Shown here piece by piece: positions 17,386 to 26,261 of a stretch of 64,000 nt of DNA. Position numbers and translations under genes: made by a program. Within the stretch, counting starts at the first letter, position 1; every line of letters starts with the position of its first letter. The notes below the pieces were generated by a model. The model was given only the letters and a program-made list of their open reading frames with translations. It had not been told where the DNA came from and did no database searches. Source of the stretch: Hydrogenothermus marinus (GTDB lineage: Bacteria; Aquificota; Aquificia; Aquificales; Hydrogenothermaceae); the NCBI RefSeq assembly GCF_003688665.1, contig NZ_REFO01000011.1, positions 62,001-126,000 on the forward strand. The letters run 5' to 3'.

Positions 17386-18711
17386 ATGAAATATAGGACA
17401 TATAATATTAGGACATTTGAAAACATTCCACAGGTAAAAAATTCTTTATCAGAAAAAGAGATTTTTGATATAAAAGTAGTAGCTAAGGTTTTTCCTTTTA
17501 AGGTAAATAATTATGTTATAGAAAAACTGATAGATTGGTCTGATCCTTTAAATGATCCTATTTTTAGACTTACATTTCCTCAACGAGGAATGCTTACAGA
17601 TGAAGATTATAATAAGATAGCAACATTATTAAAAAATGGAGAGTCTGAAGAAAAAATAAATAAAGTTGTTCATGATATAAGAATGAAACTTAATCCTCAT
17701 CCTGCAGGGCAAAAATATAATATTCCAGAAATAGATGGGGAAAAACTACATGGTTCACAACATAAATATAGAGAGACTATACTTTTCTTCCCAAAACAAG
17801 GGCAAACATGCCATGCATACTGTTCTTTCTGTTTTAGATGGCCACAATTTATAGGTATAAATGAGCTTAAATTTGCAATGAAAGAGGTTGATATATTAAT
17901 TAGATATATTAAAGCTCATCCTGAAATTACAGATATATTATTTACTGGTGGTGATCCACTTATAATGAAAACTAAACTTTTAAAACAATATATAGAACCT
18001 ATTTTAGAAGCAGATATTCCTAATTTAAAAACTATAAGAATTGGTTCTAAAGCTCTTGGATTTTGGCCTTATAGATTCTTAACAGATGATGATGCTCAAG
18101 AATTATTAGATTTATTTAAGAAAATTGTTGATAAAGGTTATCATCTTGCATATATGGCTCATTTTAACCATTATAAAGAATTAGAAACAGAAGAAGTTCA
18201 AGAAGCAATTGCAAAAATAAGAGAAACAGGTGCAGAAATTAGAACCCAATCTCCAATACTAAAACATATAAATGATAGCTCTGATGTTTGGGCTAAGATG
18301 TGGCAAAAACAAGTAGAACTTGGAATGATACCTTATTATATGTTTATGGCAAGAGATACAGGTGCACAACATTATTTCGGAGTACCTTTAGTAAGAGCTT
18401 GGAAAATATTCACAGATGCTTTTAAACAAGTAAGTGGAATAGCAAGAACTGTTAGAGGACCTTCTATGTCTGCAACTCCAGGTAAGATTAGAATGCTTGG
18501 AATTACAGAAATAAATGGTAAAAAATATATGGTGCTTGATTTCTTACAAGGAAGAAATCCTGATTGGGTAGGAAAACCTTTCTTTGCAGAATATAATGAA
18601 GAAGCTTTATGGATAGATGATTTAAAACCTGCATTCTCAGATAAATTCTTTTATGAAGAAGAACTTGAAGAAATTTTATCCAGAGATAGATTAGAAGCAG
18701 GAGTTAGTTAA
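17386..18711 (+). CDS. KamA-family radical SAM protein (lysine 2,3-aminomutase-like)
   Basis: A 441-residue radical SAM enzyme with the cluster motif C142-x3-C146-x2-C149 in TCHAYCSFCFRWPQF, followed by TGGDPL and a full TIM-barrel core. It resembles the KamA (lysine/glutamate 2,3-aminomutase) family, in which PLP and SAM move an amino group. The C-terminal region (RGPSMSATPGKIRMLGI) differs from classical lysine 2,3-aminomutase, so the amino acid substrate is unknown. Beta-amino acids made this way can serve as osmolytes or in EF-P modification in other bacteria, but no EpmA is visible here. An excellent AAAGGAGGT site precedes the start. Its stop overlaps the convergent rsmE stop. Confidence 0.85.
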   Translation: MKYRTYNIRTFENIPQVKNSLSEKEIFDIKVVAKVFPFKVNNYVIEKLIDWSDPLNDPIFRLTFPQRGMLTDEDYNKIATLLKNGESEEKINKVVHDIRMKLNPHPAGQKYNIPEIDGEKLHGSQHKYRETILFFPKQGQTCHAYCSFCFRWPQFIGINELKFAMKEVDILIRYIKAHPEITDILFTGGDPLIMKTKLLKQYIEPILEADIPNLKTIRIGSKALGFWPYRFLTDDDAQELLDLFKKIVDKGYHLAYMAHFNHYKELETEEVQEAIAKIRETGAEIRTQSPILKHINDSSDVWAKMWQKQVELGMIPYYMFMARDTGAQHYFGVPLVRAWKIFTDAFKQVSGIARTVRGPSMSATPGKIRMLGITEINGKKYMVLDFLQGRNPDWVGKPFFAEYNEEALWIDDLKPAFSDKFFYEEELEEILSRDRLEAGVS

Positions 18712-19415
18712 TCTTCAAAACAGAACTTAATATTTGCAACTGCCGTAATTACGGCAGTTTCCATTTTTAAAATTAAATTTCCTAAGGATAAAGGAATAAA
18801 ACCTTTTTTTTCTAAAAATAATACCTCTTCTTCTTTAAAGCCTCCTTCATTCCCAATAAAAATACTAATTGAGTCTACTTTTTTATCACAAAACTGTTTT
18901 AAAGTTTTTTCCTTTTCTTTTTCATAAAATAAAAACTTTATATCTGAATCTGGATTTATATCTTTTAACTGTTTTGGGGGTTCTATTTTTAAAGGATAAA
19001 GCCTTTTACATTGTTTAATAGAGTTTAAAGCTATCTTTTCCCATTTTTTTAATTTTTTTTCTATCTGTTTTTGCTTTATAGCAGAATTTTTACATATTAC
19101 AGGTATTAATTTATCCACTCCAAGCTCACTTAAAAAAGGAATAAGATCATCAATTTTAGATAACTGATTTGGAATACAAAGATATAAATCTATTTTTAGT
19201 TTTTCTTCTTTTTGATGTATTTTTTCTATTGGATAAGCTTTTAGTTCATTTTTTGAAATTTTTTCTATCTTACATAGATATATATTACCTTTAAGATCAT
19301 TTAACTCAAAAAAATCACCTTCTTTTAATCTTTTTACTTTAAGATGATGAAATTCTTCTTCTGATAGTATTACAGTAGAATTTTCTACTTTTCCTATGAA
19401 TCTTGGATAAGACAT
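18708..19415 (-). CDS. rsmE: 16S rRNA m3U1498 methyltransferase
   Basis: A 235-residue SPOUT-class methyltransferase. It has the N-terminal PUA-like domain (ILSEEEFHHLKVKRLKEGD), KQCKRLYPL (a QS-R/QCKR motif), IGNEGGFKEEEV and the knot-forming end SLGNLILKMETAVITAV. RsmE methylates U1498 in the 30S decoding site. The METAVITAV codons contain a perfect 22-base palindrome (see 18738-18759). It is last in a minus-strand group with the esterase and tatA genes. Confidence 0.93.
   Translation of the reverse strand: MSYPRFIGKVENSTVILSEEEFHHLKVKRLKEGDFFELNDLKGNIYLCKIEKISKNELKAYPIEKIHQKEEKLKIDLYLCIPNQLSKIDDLIPFLSELGVDKLIPVICKNSAIKQKQIEKKLKKWEKIALNSIKQCKRLYPLKIEPPKQLKDINPDSDIKFLFYEKEKEKTLKQFCDKKVDSISIFIGNEGGFKEEEVLFLEKKGFIPLSLGNLILKMETAVITAVANIKFCFED
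18738..18759. terminator. Perfect 22-base palindrome inside rsmE, possible kamA terminator
   Basis: AACTGCCGTAA is followed directly by its exact complement TTACGGCAGTT. It lies 26 bases past the KamA-family stop and is followed on the plus strand by TTTCCATTTTT, so it could stop plus-strand transcription while sitting in rsmE coding sequence. It has no loop bases in its perfect form, so a hairpin would need to open the centre. Confidence 0.5.
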
Positions 19416-19427
19416 CTTAAAAAGACA

Positions 19428-19441
19428 AGGCTTTTAAGCCT
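19428..19441 (-). terminator. Candidate terminator overlapping the tatA stop
   Basis: AGGCTT, two bases, AAGCCT, then TTGTCTTTTT on the minus strand. The tatA stop codon lies in the loop. If used, rsmE would depend on read-through. The stem is only six pairs. Confidence 0.45.
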
Positions 19442-19679
19442 CTGCCTTTTGCTTTTCTTCAGTTTTTATCTCTTCTTTTTGAACTTCTGCTTCTATCTCT
19501 TTAGCTTTTACAACTTTTTCTTCTTTTTTCTCTTCTTCATCACCACTTAAAGAAGATTTAAAACTTCTAATTCCTTCTCCAAGACCTTTTCCTATTTCTG
19601 GAAGTTTTCTTGCTCCAAATAATAAGAGAAGTATTCCAAATATTAATAAAAGTTCAGGTATTCCTATTCCACCAAACAT
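19434..19679 (-). CDS. tatA: Twin-arginine translocase subunit TatA
   Basis: An 81-residue TatA/E protein: one N-terminal membrane helix (GIPELLLIFGILLLLFGARKLPEIG), the hinge FGARKLPEIGKGLG, an amphipathic helix and a charged Glu/Lys-rich tail. TatA forms the pore for folded proteins with twin-arginine signals; the SorA-like enzyme at 496-1710 is a likely cargo. tatB and tatC are not in the window. It is downstream of the esterase gene on the same strand. Confidence 0.93.
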   Translation of the reverse strand: MFGGIGIPELLLIFGILLLLFGARKLPEIGKGLGEGIRSFKSSLSGDEEEKKEEKVVKAKEIEAEVQKEEIKTEEKQKAEA

Positions 19680-19711
19680 AAAATTTTCCTCCTACATAAA
19701 AATTATAAAAA

Positions 19712-20278
19712 TTATACCATTTTTGTTTTTATATCTTGTATAAGCTCTGGCATATGTATAAATCTATGATTACCTCCTGGGTACATTTTTACATATATAC
19801 CATTTTTTTCAAAATACTCTTTAGTTTTCTTACTATCAAGAAGCTCATCCTCTTCATCAAGATAAACATATACAAAATCTTTTAAATTTTCAAGATTATT
19901 AACATAATATTTTTTTAAACTTTCTAAATGCTTTTCAGTAAATTCATATTTTTCATTAGATTTATAGTTAACCTGAGGCCCTACTTGATCTTTCAAAGAA
20001 GTATAAGGATCTGTAGAAGGATTTATTAATACTGCAGGTACTTTATATTTATCAGCAAGATATAAAGCATAAAAACCACCTAAGGAAGTTCCAAAAATCC
20101 ATAATTTATCTTTATCTTTTATAGCTTCTGTAAGAAATTCAAGCTGTTTCATTGCTTTTTCAGGATCATAAGGTAAAGTTGGAGCAATAATATTTTCAGC
20201 TCCAAAATCATTTTTTAGATGATTTATTTTATCTCCATATCCTGCAGAATTAAAACCATGAATATACAATATTTTCAT
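19712..20278 (-). CDS. YqiA/YcfP-like alpha/beta hydrolase (esterase)
   Basis: A 188-residue compact alpha/beta hydrolase. The opening MKILYIHGFNSAGYGDK has the HG oxyanion motif, and the nucleophile elbow is G-T-S-L-G-G. Acid and His candidates lie in YLDEEDELLD and GGNHRFIHM. The short length and pattern match the UPF0227 (YqiA/YcfP) group, which includes small esterases of unknown natural substrate. It is first in a minus-strand group with tatA and rsmE and divergent from the RlmI-like gene. Confidence 0.8.
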   Translation of the reverse strand: MKILYIHGFNSAGYGDKINHLKNDFGAENIIAPTLPYDPEKAMKQLEFLTEAIKDKDKLWIFGTSLGGFYALYLADKYKVPAVLINPSTDPYTSLKDQVGPQVNYKSNEKYEFTEKHLESLKKYYVNNLENLKDFVYVYLDEEDELLDSKKTKEYFEKNGIYVKMYPGGNHRFIHMPELIQDIKTKMV

Positions 20279-20333
20279 TTTAATTTCCCTTATAATATTA
20301 TTTTGTAATAATTATAAATGAAAAGGATAGAAT

Positions 20334-21500
20334 TTGAAAAAAGTAATACTAAATAAAGAAGGATTAAAAAAAATTAAACTTTTAAATCCTTCAATCTATA
20401 AAAAAGAGATTAAAAAATTCCCTGTATTAAAAGTAGAAAAAGGTGAATTAGTAGAAGTTTTTTCAGAGAAAAAAAAGTTCGTAGGAATAGGATACCTAAA
20501 TCCAGAAAGTAAAATATCTTTAAGAATTTTAACTTTTGAGAAAGAAAATATAGATAAGCAGTTTTTTGAAAAAAGAATAAAAAGAGCAATAGAAAAAAGA
20601 AAATCCTTAGAAAATATCACTAATTCTTATAGAATAATCCATTCAGAAGCAGATTTTTTACCAGGACTTATTGTTGATAAATATTCTGATTATATATCTG
20701 TTCAGTTTAACACTGCAGGAATATATATCTTTAAAGAAGAAATTGTTTCTTTATTAATAGATATTTTAAAACCAAGAGGTATTTATTATGTTCCAGATGT
20801 AGATATTGTAAAAATAGAAAATATTCCTTCAAAAAGAGAAATAATATATGGAGAAATACCTGATGAGATAATTATAGAAGAGAATAATATTAAATTTTCA
20901 ACCTCTATAAAAGCAGGACAAAAAACAGGATTTTTTTTAGATCAAAGAAGAAATAGGAAAATAGTTTCAGATTATATTAAAAAAGGAGACAAAGTATTAG
21001 ACCTATTTTCAAATGTTGGTGGATTTGGTATATACTGCTACAAAAAAGGGGCATCTTTTGTACATTTTGTAGATATATCAAAATTAGCAGTAAGCAAGAT
21101 AGAAAAAAATTGTCAGCTTAATAATGTTAAAAATTATAAAATTACAACAAGAGATGCTTTTAAATTCTTAACAGAAGAAAAAGAAAATTATGATTTTATA
21201 ATAATAGACCCACCTTCATTTGCAAAAAATAAAGCTCAAATAGAAAATGCAATAAAAGGATACCAATACCTCTTAATTAACTCTATAAAACTTTTAAATA
21301 AAGAAGGATATATTGCTATATTTACCTGTTCTCATCATATATCAGAAGAACATCTAAAAAGAGTTTTACTTTTTGCAGCAGAAAAAACAAAAAAGTATAT
21401 AACTGTTGTTGAGCATTTATATCAAGATATAGATCATCCTTATGTAATTAATATTCCAAACTCATTATATCTAAGAGGATTTTTAGTGAAAGTAGAATGA
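20334..21500 (+). CDS. RlmI/YccW-like rRNA (cytosine-5) methyltransferase
   Basis: A 388-residue class I methyltransferase: an N-terminal PUA domain (about 1-75), an RNA-binding middle part, and the SAM domain with VLDLFSNVGGFGIYC and IIDPPSFAKNK. This is the layout of RlmI, which makes m5C1962 in 23S rRNA; related enzymes with the same layout modify other sites, so the exact base is inferred. TTG start at 20334. Its TGA overlaps the ATG of prmC. Confidence 0.88.
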   Translation: MKKVILNKEGLKKIKLLNPSIYKKEIKKFPVLKVEKGELVEVFSEKKKFVGIGYLNPESKISLRILTFEKENIDKQFFEKRIKRAIEKRKSLENITNSYRIIHSEADFLPGLIVDKYSDYISVQFNTAGIYIFKEEIVSLLIDILKPRGIYYVPDVDIVKIENIPSKREIIYGEIPDEIIIEENNIKFSTSIKAGQKTGFFLDQRRNRKIVSDYIKKGDKVLDLFSNVGGFGIYCYKKGASFVHFVDISKLAVSKIEKNCQLNNVKNYKITTRDAFKFLTEEKENYDFIIIDPPSFAKNKAQIENAIKGYQYLLINSIKLLNKEGYIAIFTCSHHISEEHLKRVLLFAAEKTKKYITVVEHLYQDIDHPYVINIPNSLYLRGFLVKVE

Positions 21501-22330
21501 ATACAAAAGAAGCGTTAAAAAAAGCAGTAGATATTTTAAAAAAAGCACAGATAGAAACAGCTGTTTTAGATGCTCAGATAATACTTTCTAATATTTTAAA
21601 TATTCCAAGATGGAAATTAATTATTGAAGATATAAACCTTTCAAAGAAACAGGAAGAAGAGTTTTTTGAAAAAATAAAAAAAAGAGCAGAAAGGTATCCT
21701 GTTGCATATATTATAGAAGAAAAAGAATTTTATGGCCTTAATTTTAAGGTAAATGAAGGGGTTTTAATACCAAGACCTGAAACAGAAATTTTAGTAGAAG
21801 AAACATTAAAAAGAATAAAAAACAAAAAAAATCCGATAGGATTAGAAATTGGTATAGGAAGTGGAGCAATTTCTATATCTCTTTTGAAGAATAAACCAGA
21901 TTTAAGAATGATAGCTACAGATATATCAGATAAAGCTATTCAAGTAGCTATAGAAAATGCTAAAATACATAATGTTTTAAATAGATTGAAAATCATAAAA
22001 ACAGATAAAATAAGGGGTATAAATGAAAAATTTGATTTTATAGTATCAAATCCACCTTATATTCCTCTAAAAGAATATGAGAATTTAATGCCTGAAGTAA
22101 AAAAAGAGCCAAAAGAAGCCTTAATAGCAAAAGATGAAGGTTTAGAGTTTTATAAAGAAATTATAAAAAAAGGAAAAGATTTATTAAAAGAAGATGGATT
22201 TTTTGCATTTGAAGTTGGATATAATCAAGCAGAAAAAGTAGAAAATATTCTTCAAAGTTATGGTTTTAAAGCCGAAAAAATAAAAGACCTTCAACAAATA
22301 GATAGGGTAGTAATAGGAGAAAAACAATGA
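21497..22330 (+). CDS. prmC: Release factor glutamine methyltransferase
   Basis: A 277-residue PrmC/HemK enzyme that methylates the GGQ glutamine of release factors; its substrate RF2 (prfB, 48691-49803) is in this window. It has the N-terminal five-helix domain, LIPRPETEILVEE, the SAM loop GLEIGIGSGAISISL and the NPPY motif in SNPPYIPL. Both its start and stop overlap neighbours by four bases (ATGA), so it is co-translated with the rlmI-like gene and murA. Confidence 0.96.
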   Translation: MNTKEALKKAVDILKKAQIETAVLDAQIILSNILNIPRWKLIIEDINLSKKQEEEFFEKIKKRAERYPVAYIIEEKEFYGLNFKVNEGVLIPRPETEILVEETLKRIKNKKNPIGLEIGIGSGAISISLLKNKPDLRMIATDISDKAIQVAIENAKIHNVLNRLKIIKTDKIRGINEKFDFIVSNPPYIPLKEYENLMPEVKKEPKEALIAKDEGLEFYKEIIKKGKDLLKEDGFFAFEVGYNQAEKVENILQSYGFKAEKIKDLQQIDRVVIGEKQ

Positions 22331-23622
22331 ATAAAATAAAAGAAAAAGAAGAAATCCTTTTAATAGAAGGACAAAGAAAATTAGAAGGTGTTTTAAAAGT
22401 TTCTGGAGCTAAAAATTCAGCTCTTCCAAATATGGCAGCATCAATACTTACAGATGATTATTTATATCTTGAAAATGTACCAGAGCTTTTAGATATAGAA
22501 ACAATGAGTTCACTTCTTTCTAATATTGGTATAGATGTGCATAGAAATGGTAATTCTATATTATTAAAATTAAGTAAAGAGCCAAATTTAAAAGCAAGTT
22601 ATGAATTTGTAAAAAAAATGAGAGCATCTGTTCTTGTTCTTGGGCCATTACTTGCAAGATTTGGTAATGCTCAAGTATCACTTCCTGGTGGATGTGCAAT
22701 TGGAGAAAGACCTATAGATCTTCATATTGAAGCACTTCAAAAAATGGGTGCAGATATAACATTAAAAGAAGGAGATATAATAGCAAAAGCTCCAAATGGT
22801 TTAAAAGGAGCAAAAATAGAATTTAGGAAAAAAACAGTTACTGGAACAGAAAATATAATGATGGCAGCTACTTTAGCAAAAGGAACTACAATTATAAAAA
22901 ATGCAGCAAAAGAGCCTGAAGTAGTAGACCTTGCAAATCTCTTAATAAAAATGGGGGCAGACATTGAAGGAGCAGGAACAGATGAGATAATAATAAATGG
23001 AGTGTCCTATTTAAAAGGAGCAAAACATAAAATAATTCCAGATAGAATAGAAGCTGGAACTTTTGCAGTTTTATCTGCTTTAACAGAAGGAAAAATATTA
23101 ATAGAAAATTATCCTTTTGAATATTTAGAATATGTAAATAATATCTTGGAAGATATAGGAATATCAGTTATAAAAGTTGGAGAAAGAAATGCAGTAATTA
23201 AAAGAAGAGAAAATATAAAGCCAATAAATATTGAAACTAAAGAATATCCATATTTTCCTACAGATTTACAAGCTCAATTTATGGTTTTACTCTGTTTTGC
23301 AGAAGGAACTTCAATAATAAAAGAAAATATATTTGAAAACAGATTTATGCATGTACCAGAACTTAGAAGAATGGGAGCAGATATAAATCTTGATGGTTTT
23401 GGGAAAGTTGCAACAGTTAAAGGAGTTAAAAGTTTAGAAGGAACTATAGTAAAAGCTACAGATTTAAGGGCAAGTGCCGCAATGCTTATAGCAGGATTAG
23501 TAGCAAAAGGAACTACAATCATTGAAGATATTTATCATCTTTTTAGAGGATATGAAAAAATAGAAGAAAAACTAAACGGTATTGGAGCAAAAATAGAAAG
23601 AAAATATAAGAAAGATATTTAA
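22327..23622 (+). CDS. murA: UDP-N-acetylglucosamine 1-carboxyvinyltransferase
   Basis: First committed step of peptidoglycan synthesis: enolpyruvyl transfer from PEP to UDP-GlcNAc. The 431 residues show the conserved substrate loop SGAKNSALPNMAA and the PEP-binding cysteine C123 in LPGGCAIGERPIDLH. Cys at this position is the fosfomycin-binding form. RGYEKIEEKL near the end is also typical. The N-terminal ten residues are charged and slightly longer than usual. Confidence 0.97.
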   Translation: MNKIKEKEEILLIEGQRKLEGVLKVSGAKNSALPNMAASILTDDYLYLENVPELLDIETMSSLLSNIGIDVHRNGNSILLKLSKEPNLKASYEFVKKMRASVLVLGPLLARFGNAQVSLPGGCAIGERPIDLHIEALQKMGADITLKEGDIIAKAPNGLKGAKIEFRKKTVTGTENIMMAATLAKGTTIIKNAAKEPEVVDLANLLIKMGADIEGAGTDEIIINGVSYLKGAKHKIIPDRIEAGTFAVLSALTEGKILIENYPFEYLEYVNNILEDIGISVIKVGERNAVIKRRENIKPINIETKEYPYFPTDLQAQFMVLLCFAEGTSIIKENIFENRFMHVPELRRMGADINLDGFGKVATVKGVKSLEGTIVKATDLRASAAMLIAGLVAKGTTIIEDIYHLFRGYEKIEEKLNGIGAKIERKYKKDI

Positions 23623-23625
23623 AGA

Positions 23626-23877
23626 ATGATGAATCTGAAAAACGAAAAGAAAATAAAGCATAAATTAGAACTTATTTCAATGTATTTTGATGTAGATGAG
23701 TTTATAGCAAATGATATGTTCTATTTAGAAGATGCTTTAAACACAAGGAATCTAGACTTAATAAAAAAAGTTGATGGAATACTTCAAAAATTTAAAAATG
23801 AAATCAAAGAAGTTGGGGTCTATGAATTTATCCTAAATATTACAAGAAAACATACACAAACCTTTATAAAAAATTAA
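23626..23877 (+). CDS. Hypothetical protein, 83 residues
   Basis: Not recognised. A small, charged, helical-looking protein without cysteine or membrane segment; it starts three bases after murA (two ATG codons in a row are possible starts) and so is likely co-transcribed. The central FDVDEFIANDMFYLEDALNTRNLDLIKK has an alternating helix pattern. Codon use resembles the neighbours. A short non-coding stretch with a T-rich 3' side separates it from carA. Confidence 0.6.
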   Translation: MMNLKNEKKIKHKLELISMYFDVDEFIANDMFYLEDALNTRNLDLIKKVDGILQKFKNEIKEVGVYEFILNITRKHTQTFIKN

Positions 23878-23943
23878 AAAATCTAAATTAATTTAATAGA
23901 TATTTTGTTAAAATATTTAAAATTTATTCTTTTGAGGAAGTAA

Positions 23944-25074
23944 ATGGAAAAAGCTATTTTAGCTCTTGAAGATGGTCATTTCTTTTATGGTTATGCTTTT
24001 TCAGGTTTAAAACAAAAAGAAGTAGGTGGTGAAGTAATATTTAATACGTCTATGACAGGTTATCAAGAGATAATCACAGATCCTTCTTATAAAGGACAGA
24101 TTATTGTCTTTACAGAGCCACAAATTGGAAATTATGGGATAAATAATGAGGATATAGAATCGGAAAAGATTCATGCAAATGCAATAGTTGTTAAGGATAT
24201 TTCCTCTTTTTATTCAAACTGGAGAGCAGAAAAAGATTTAATTTCTTATTTAGATGAAAATAATGTAATTGGAATTACAGATATTGATACAAGAGCTTTA
24301 GTTAGAGTTTTAAGAGAATATGGAGTTATGAAAGGATATATAGCTATTGGAGATATTTCCCCTGCTGAAGCAGTTAAAAGGGCAAGGAATATTCCAGATA
24401 TATCTAACCTTAATCTTGTGCCTGAAGTTTCTACACAAAAACCTTATAAATGGGAAGAAGGAACTTGGGATTTAGAAAAAGGTTATAAAAAACAAAAAGA
24501 GAAAAAATATAAAGTGGCAGTATTAGATTTTGGTGTTAAAAGAAATATTTTAAGACTTATGGCTGATAGAGGACTTGATTTAACTTGTTTTCCTCATAAT
24601 ACAAAAGCTGAAGATATTATTGAGTTTAATCCTGATGGAATATTCTTATCAAATGGTCCCGGGGATCCTGCAATTCTTCATTTTCAGATTGAGCAGATAA
24701 AAAAATTATTAAAAACAGATATTCCTATGTTTGGCATATGTCTTGGCCATCAGCTTTTATCTTGGGCAATTGGGGGTAAAACATATAAATTAGAGTATGG
24801 TCATCATGGTGGAAACCATCCTGTTAAAAATTTAAAAACAGGAAAAGTAGAAATTACTGCACAAAATCATAACTATGCAACCGATCCTGATAGTCTTCCA
24901 AATAATATAGAAATAACTCATATAAACCTTAATGATAAAACAATTGAAGGAATGAGATTAAAAGATAAACCTGTATTTTCTATACAATACCATCCTGAAA
25001 GTTCACCAGGGCCTCATGATTCTTTATACTTATTTGATGAATTTGTAAGTTTAATAGAGGATTGTAAAAAATAA
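23944..25074 (+). CDS. carA: Carbamoyl-phosphate synthase small (glutaminase) subunit
   Basis: A 376-residue glutamine amidotransferase subunit that supplies ammonia for carbamoyl phosphate (arginine and pyrimidines). The N-terminal CPSase domain has FNTSMTGYQEIITDPSY. The triad is the Cys in FGICLGHQL and the His and Glu in QYHPESSPGP. carB is not in the window. GAGGAAG precedes the ATG. Its TAA overlaps the start of the CDF gene by one base. Confidence 0.97.
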   Translation: MEKAILALEDGHFFYGYAFSGLKQKEVGGEVIFNTSMTGYQEIITDPSYKGQIIVFTEPQIGNYGINNEDIESEKIHANAIVVKDISSFYSNWRAEKDLISYLDENNVIGITDIDTRALVRVLREYGVMKGYIAIGDISPAEAVKRARNIPDISNLNLVPEVSTQKPYKWEEGTWDLEKGYKKQKEKKYKVAVLDFGVKRNILRLMADRGLDLTCFPHNTKAEDIIEFNPDGIFLSNGPGDPAILHFQIEQIKKLLKTDIPMFGICLGHQLLSWAIGGKTYKLEYGHHGGNHPVKNLKTGKVEITAQNHNYATDPDSLPNNIEITHINLNDKTIEGMRLKDKPVFSIQYHPESSPGPHDSLYLFDEFVSLIEDCKK

Positions 25075-26258
25075 TGCAACAAATCCAAAAAGAGAGATGG
25101 GCTCTTGGCTCACTTCTTTTAAATACATTTTTAACTTTACTTAAATTTGTATTTGCTTTAATTACAGGAAGTCTTGCTCTTATGGCAGAGGCTATTCATT
25201 CTTTCTCTGATTTAATTGTTTCTATTATTTCTTTTGTAAGTGTTAAAGTTTCTAAAATAAAATCAAAAGAATTTCCTTATGGACTTTATAAGATAGAAAA
25301 TATTGCTGCAGTAATTATTTCACTTTTTTTATTTTTTACTGCTTATGAAATATTAAAAGAGGCTTTGTTTTCTAAAGAAATAAGAGAAGTAAAGCATGTA
25401 GAATATGCTATTGCTGTAATGATTATCACAATGATATTTACATTTGTATATTCTAGGTTAGAACTAAAAGCAGCAGAAAAGTTACATTCTCCTACTTTAA
25501 AAGCAGATGCAGAACATATTTGGGCAGATTTTTTATCTGCCCTGATAGTAATAATAGGACTTATAGGTGTATACTTAGGCTATAACATAGACAAATATGC
25601 TGCTGTAGTTGTTTCTCTTTTCATTATACATACAGGATGGGAAATATTTATAAATGGCATTAAATCTCTTTTAGATGTATCCTTAAGTAAGGAAGAAATA
25701 GAAAAAATAAAAAAAATCATTTATGAATATCCATCTGTGATGGAAATAAAAAGTATTAGAGGTCGCTCTGCAGGAAGTTATAAATTTTTAGAACTTGAAC
25801 TTATTTTACATAATTATGGAATTAGAGAAACCCATAAAATAGTTGATGAAATAGAAGAAAAAATAAAAAAAGAAATTCCCAATATAGAATCTGTAGTTAT
25901 TCATTATGAGCCAGCTCGTCAGGAAGGATTAAGAATAGCAGTCTTAACAGAAAAGGATGGGAAAATAATAAAAGATTTTAAAACAGCAGAAAAAATAATT
26001 ATTATAGATGTTTCAAAAGATTTTCATTTAGAAAAAAGTAATGAGATACCTGTTAATAAAGAAGAAAAAGAAATTGGAGATATTCTTTCAAAATTAAGTG
26101 TAGACATTATAATCTCAAAAAATCATCCTGAAGATTTTGAAGTAAGATGGAAACTTGGTAAAGCAGGAAGCATTGTTTGGGAAACAGAAGAAGACAACTT
26201 TGAAAAAGCAGTAGAAGAAGTGGTAAAATCTTGGAAAGAATATAATAAAAGGGGATGA
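25074..26258 (+). CDS. CDF-family metal transporter with an added NifX/NifB-like C-terminal domain
   Basis: A 394-residue protein. Residues 1-205 are the six-helix cation diffusion facilitator core with the two metal sites HSFSD (membrane helix 2) and HIWAD (helix 5). Residues 205-285 are the usual cytoplasmic metal-binding ferredoxin-like domain (VIHYEP). After it, residues 290-394 form an extra domain opening GLRIAVLTEKDGKIIKDF, which resembles the dinitrogenase-cofactor (NifX/NifB C-terminal) fold. CDF proteins export Zn, Fe, Mn or Co; the added domain could bind metal or cofactor, but that is inference. It is overlapped with carA and followed by a universal stress protein gene. Confidence 0.88.
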   Translation: MQQIQKERWALGSLLLNTFLTLLKFVFALITGSLALMAEAIHSFSDLIVSIISFVSVKVSKIKSKEFPYGLYKIENIAAVIISLFLFFTAYEILKEALFSKEIREVKHVEYAIAVMIITMIFTFVYSRLELKAAEKLHSPTLKADAEHIWADFLSALIVIIGLIGVYLGYNIDKYAAVVVSLFIIHTGWEIFINGIKSLLDVSLSKEEIEKIKKIIYEYPSVMEIKSIRGRSAGSYKFLELELILHNYGIRETHKIVDEIEEKIKKEIPNIESVVIHYEPARQEGLRIAVLTEKDGKIIKDFKTAEKIIIIDVSKDFHLEKSNEIPVNKEEKEIGDILSKLSVDIIISKNHPEDFEVRWKLGKAGSIVWETEEDNFEKAVEEVVKSWKEYNKRG

Positions 26259-26261
26259 TTT

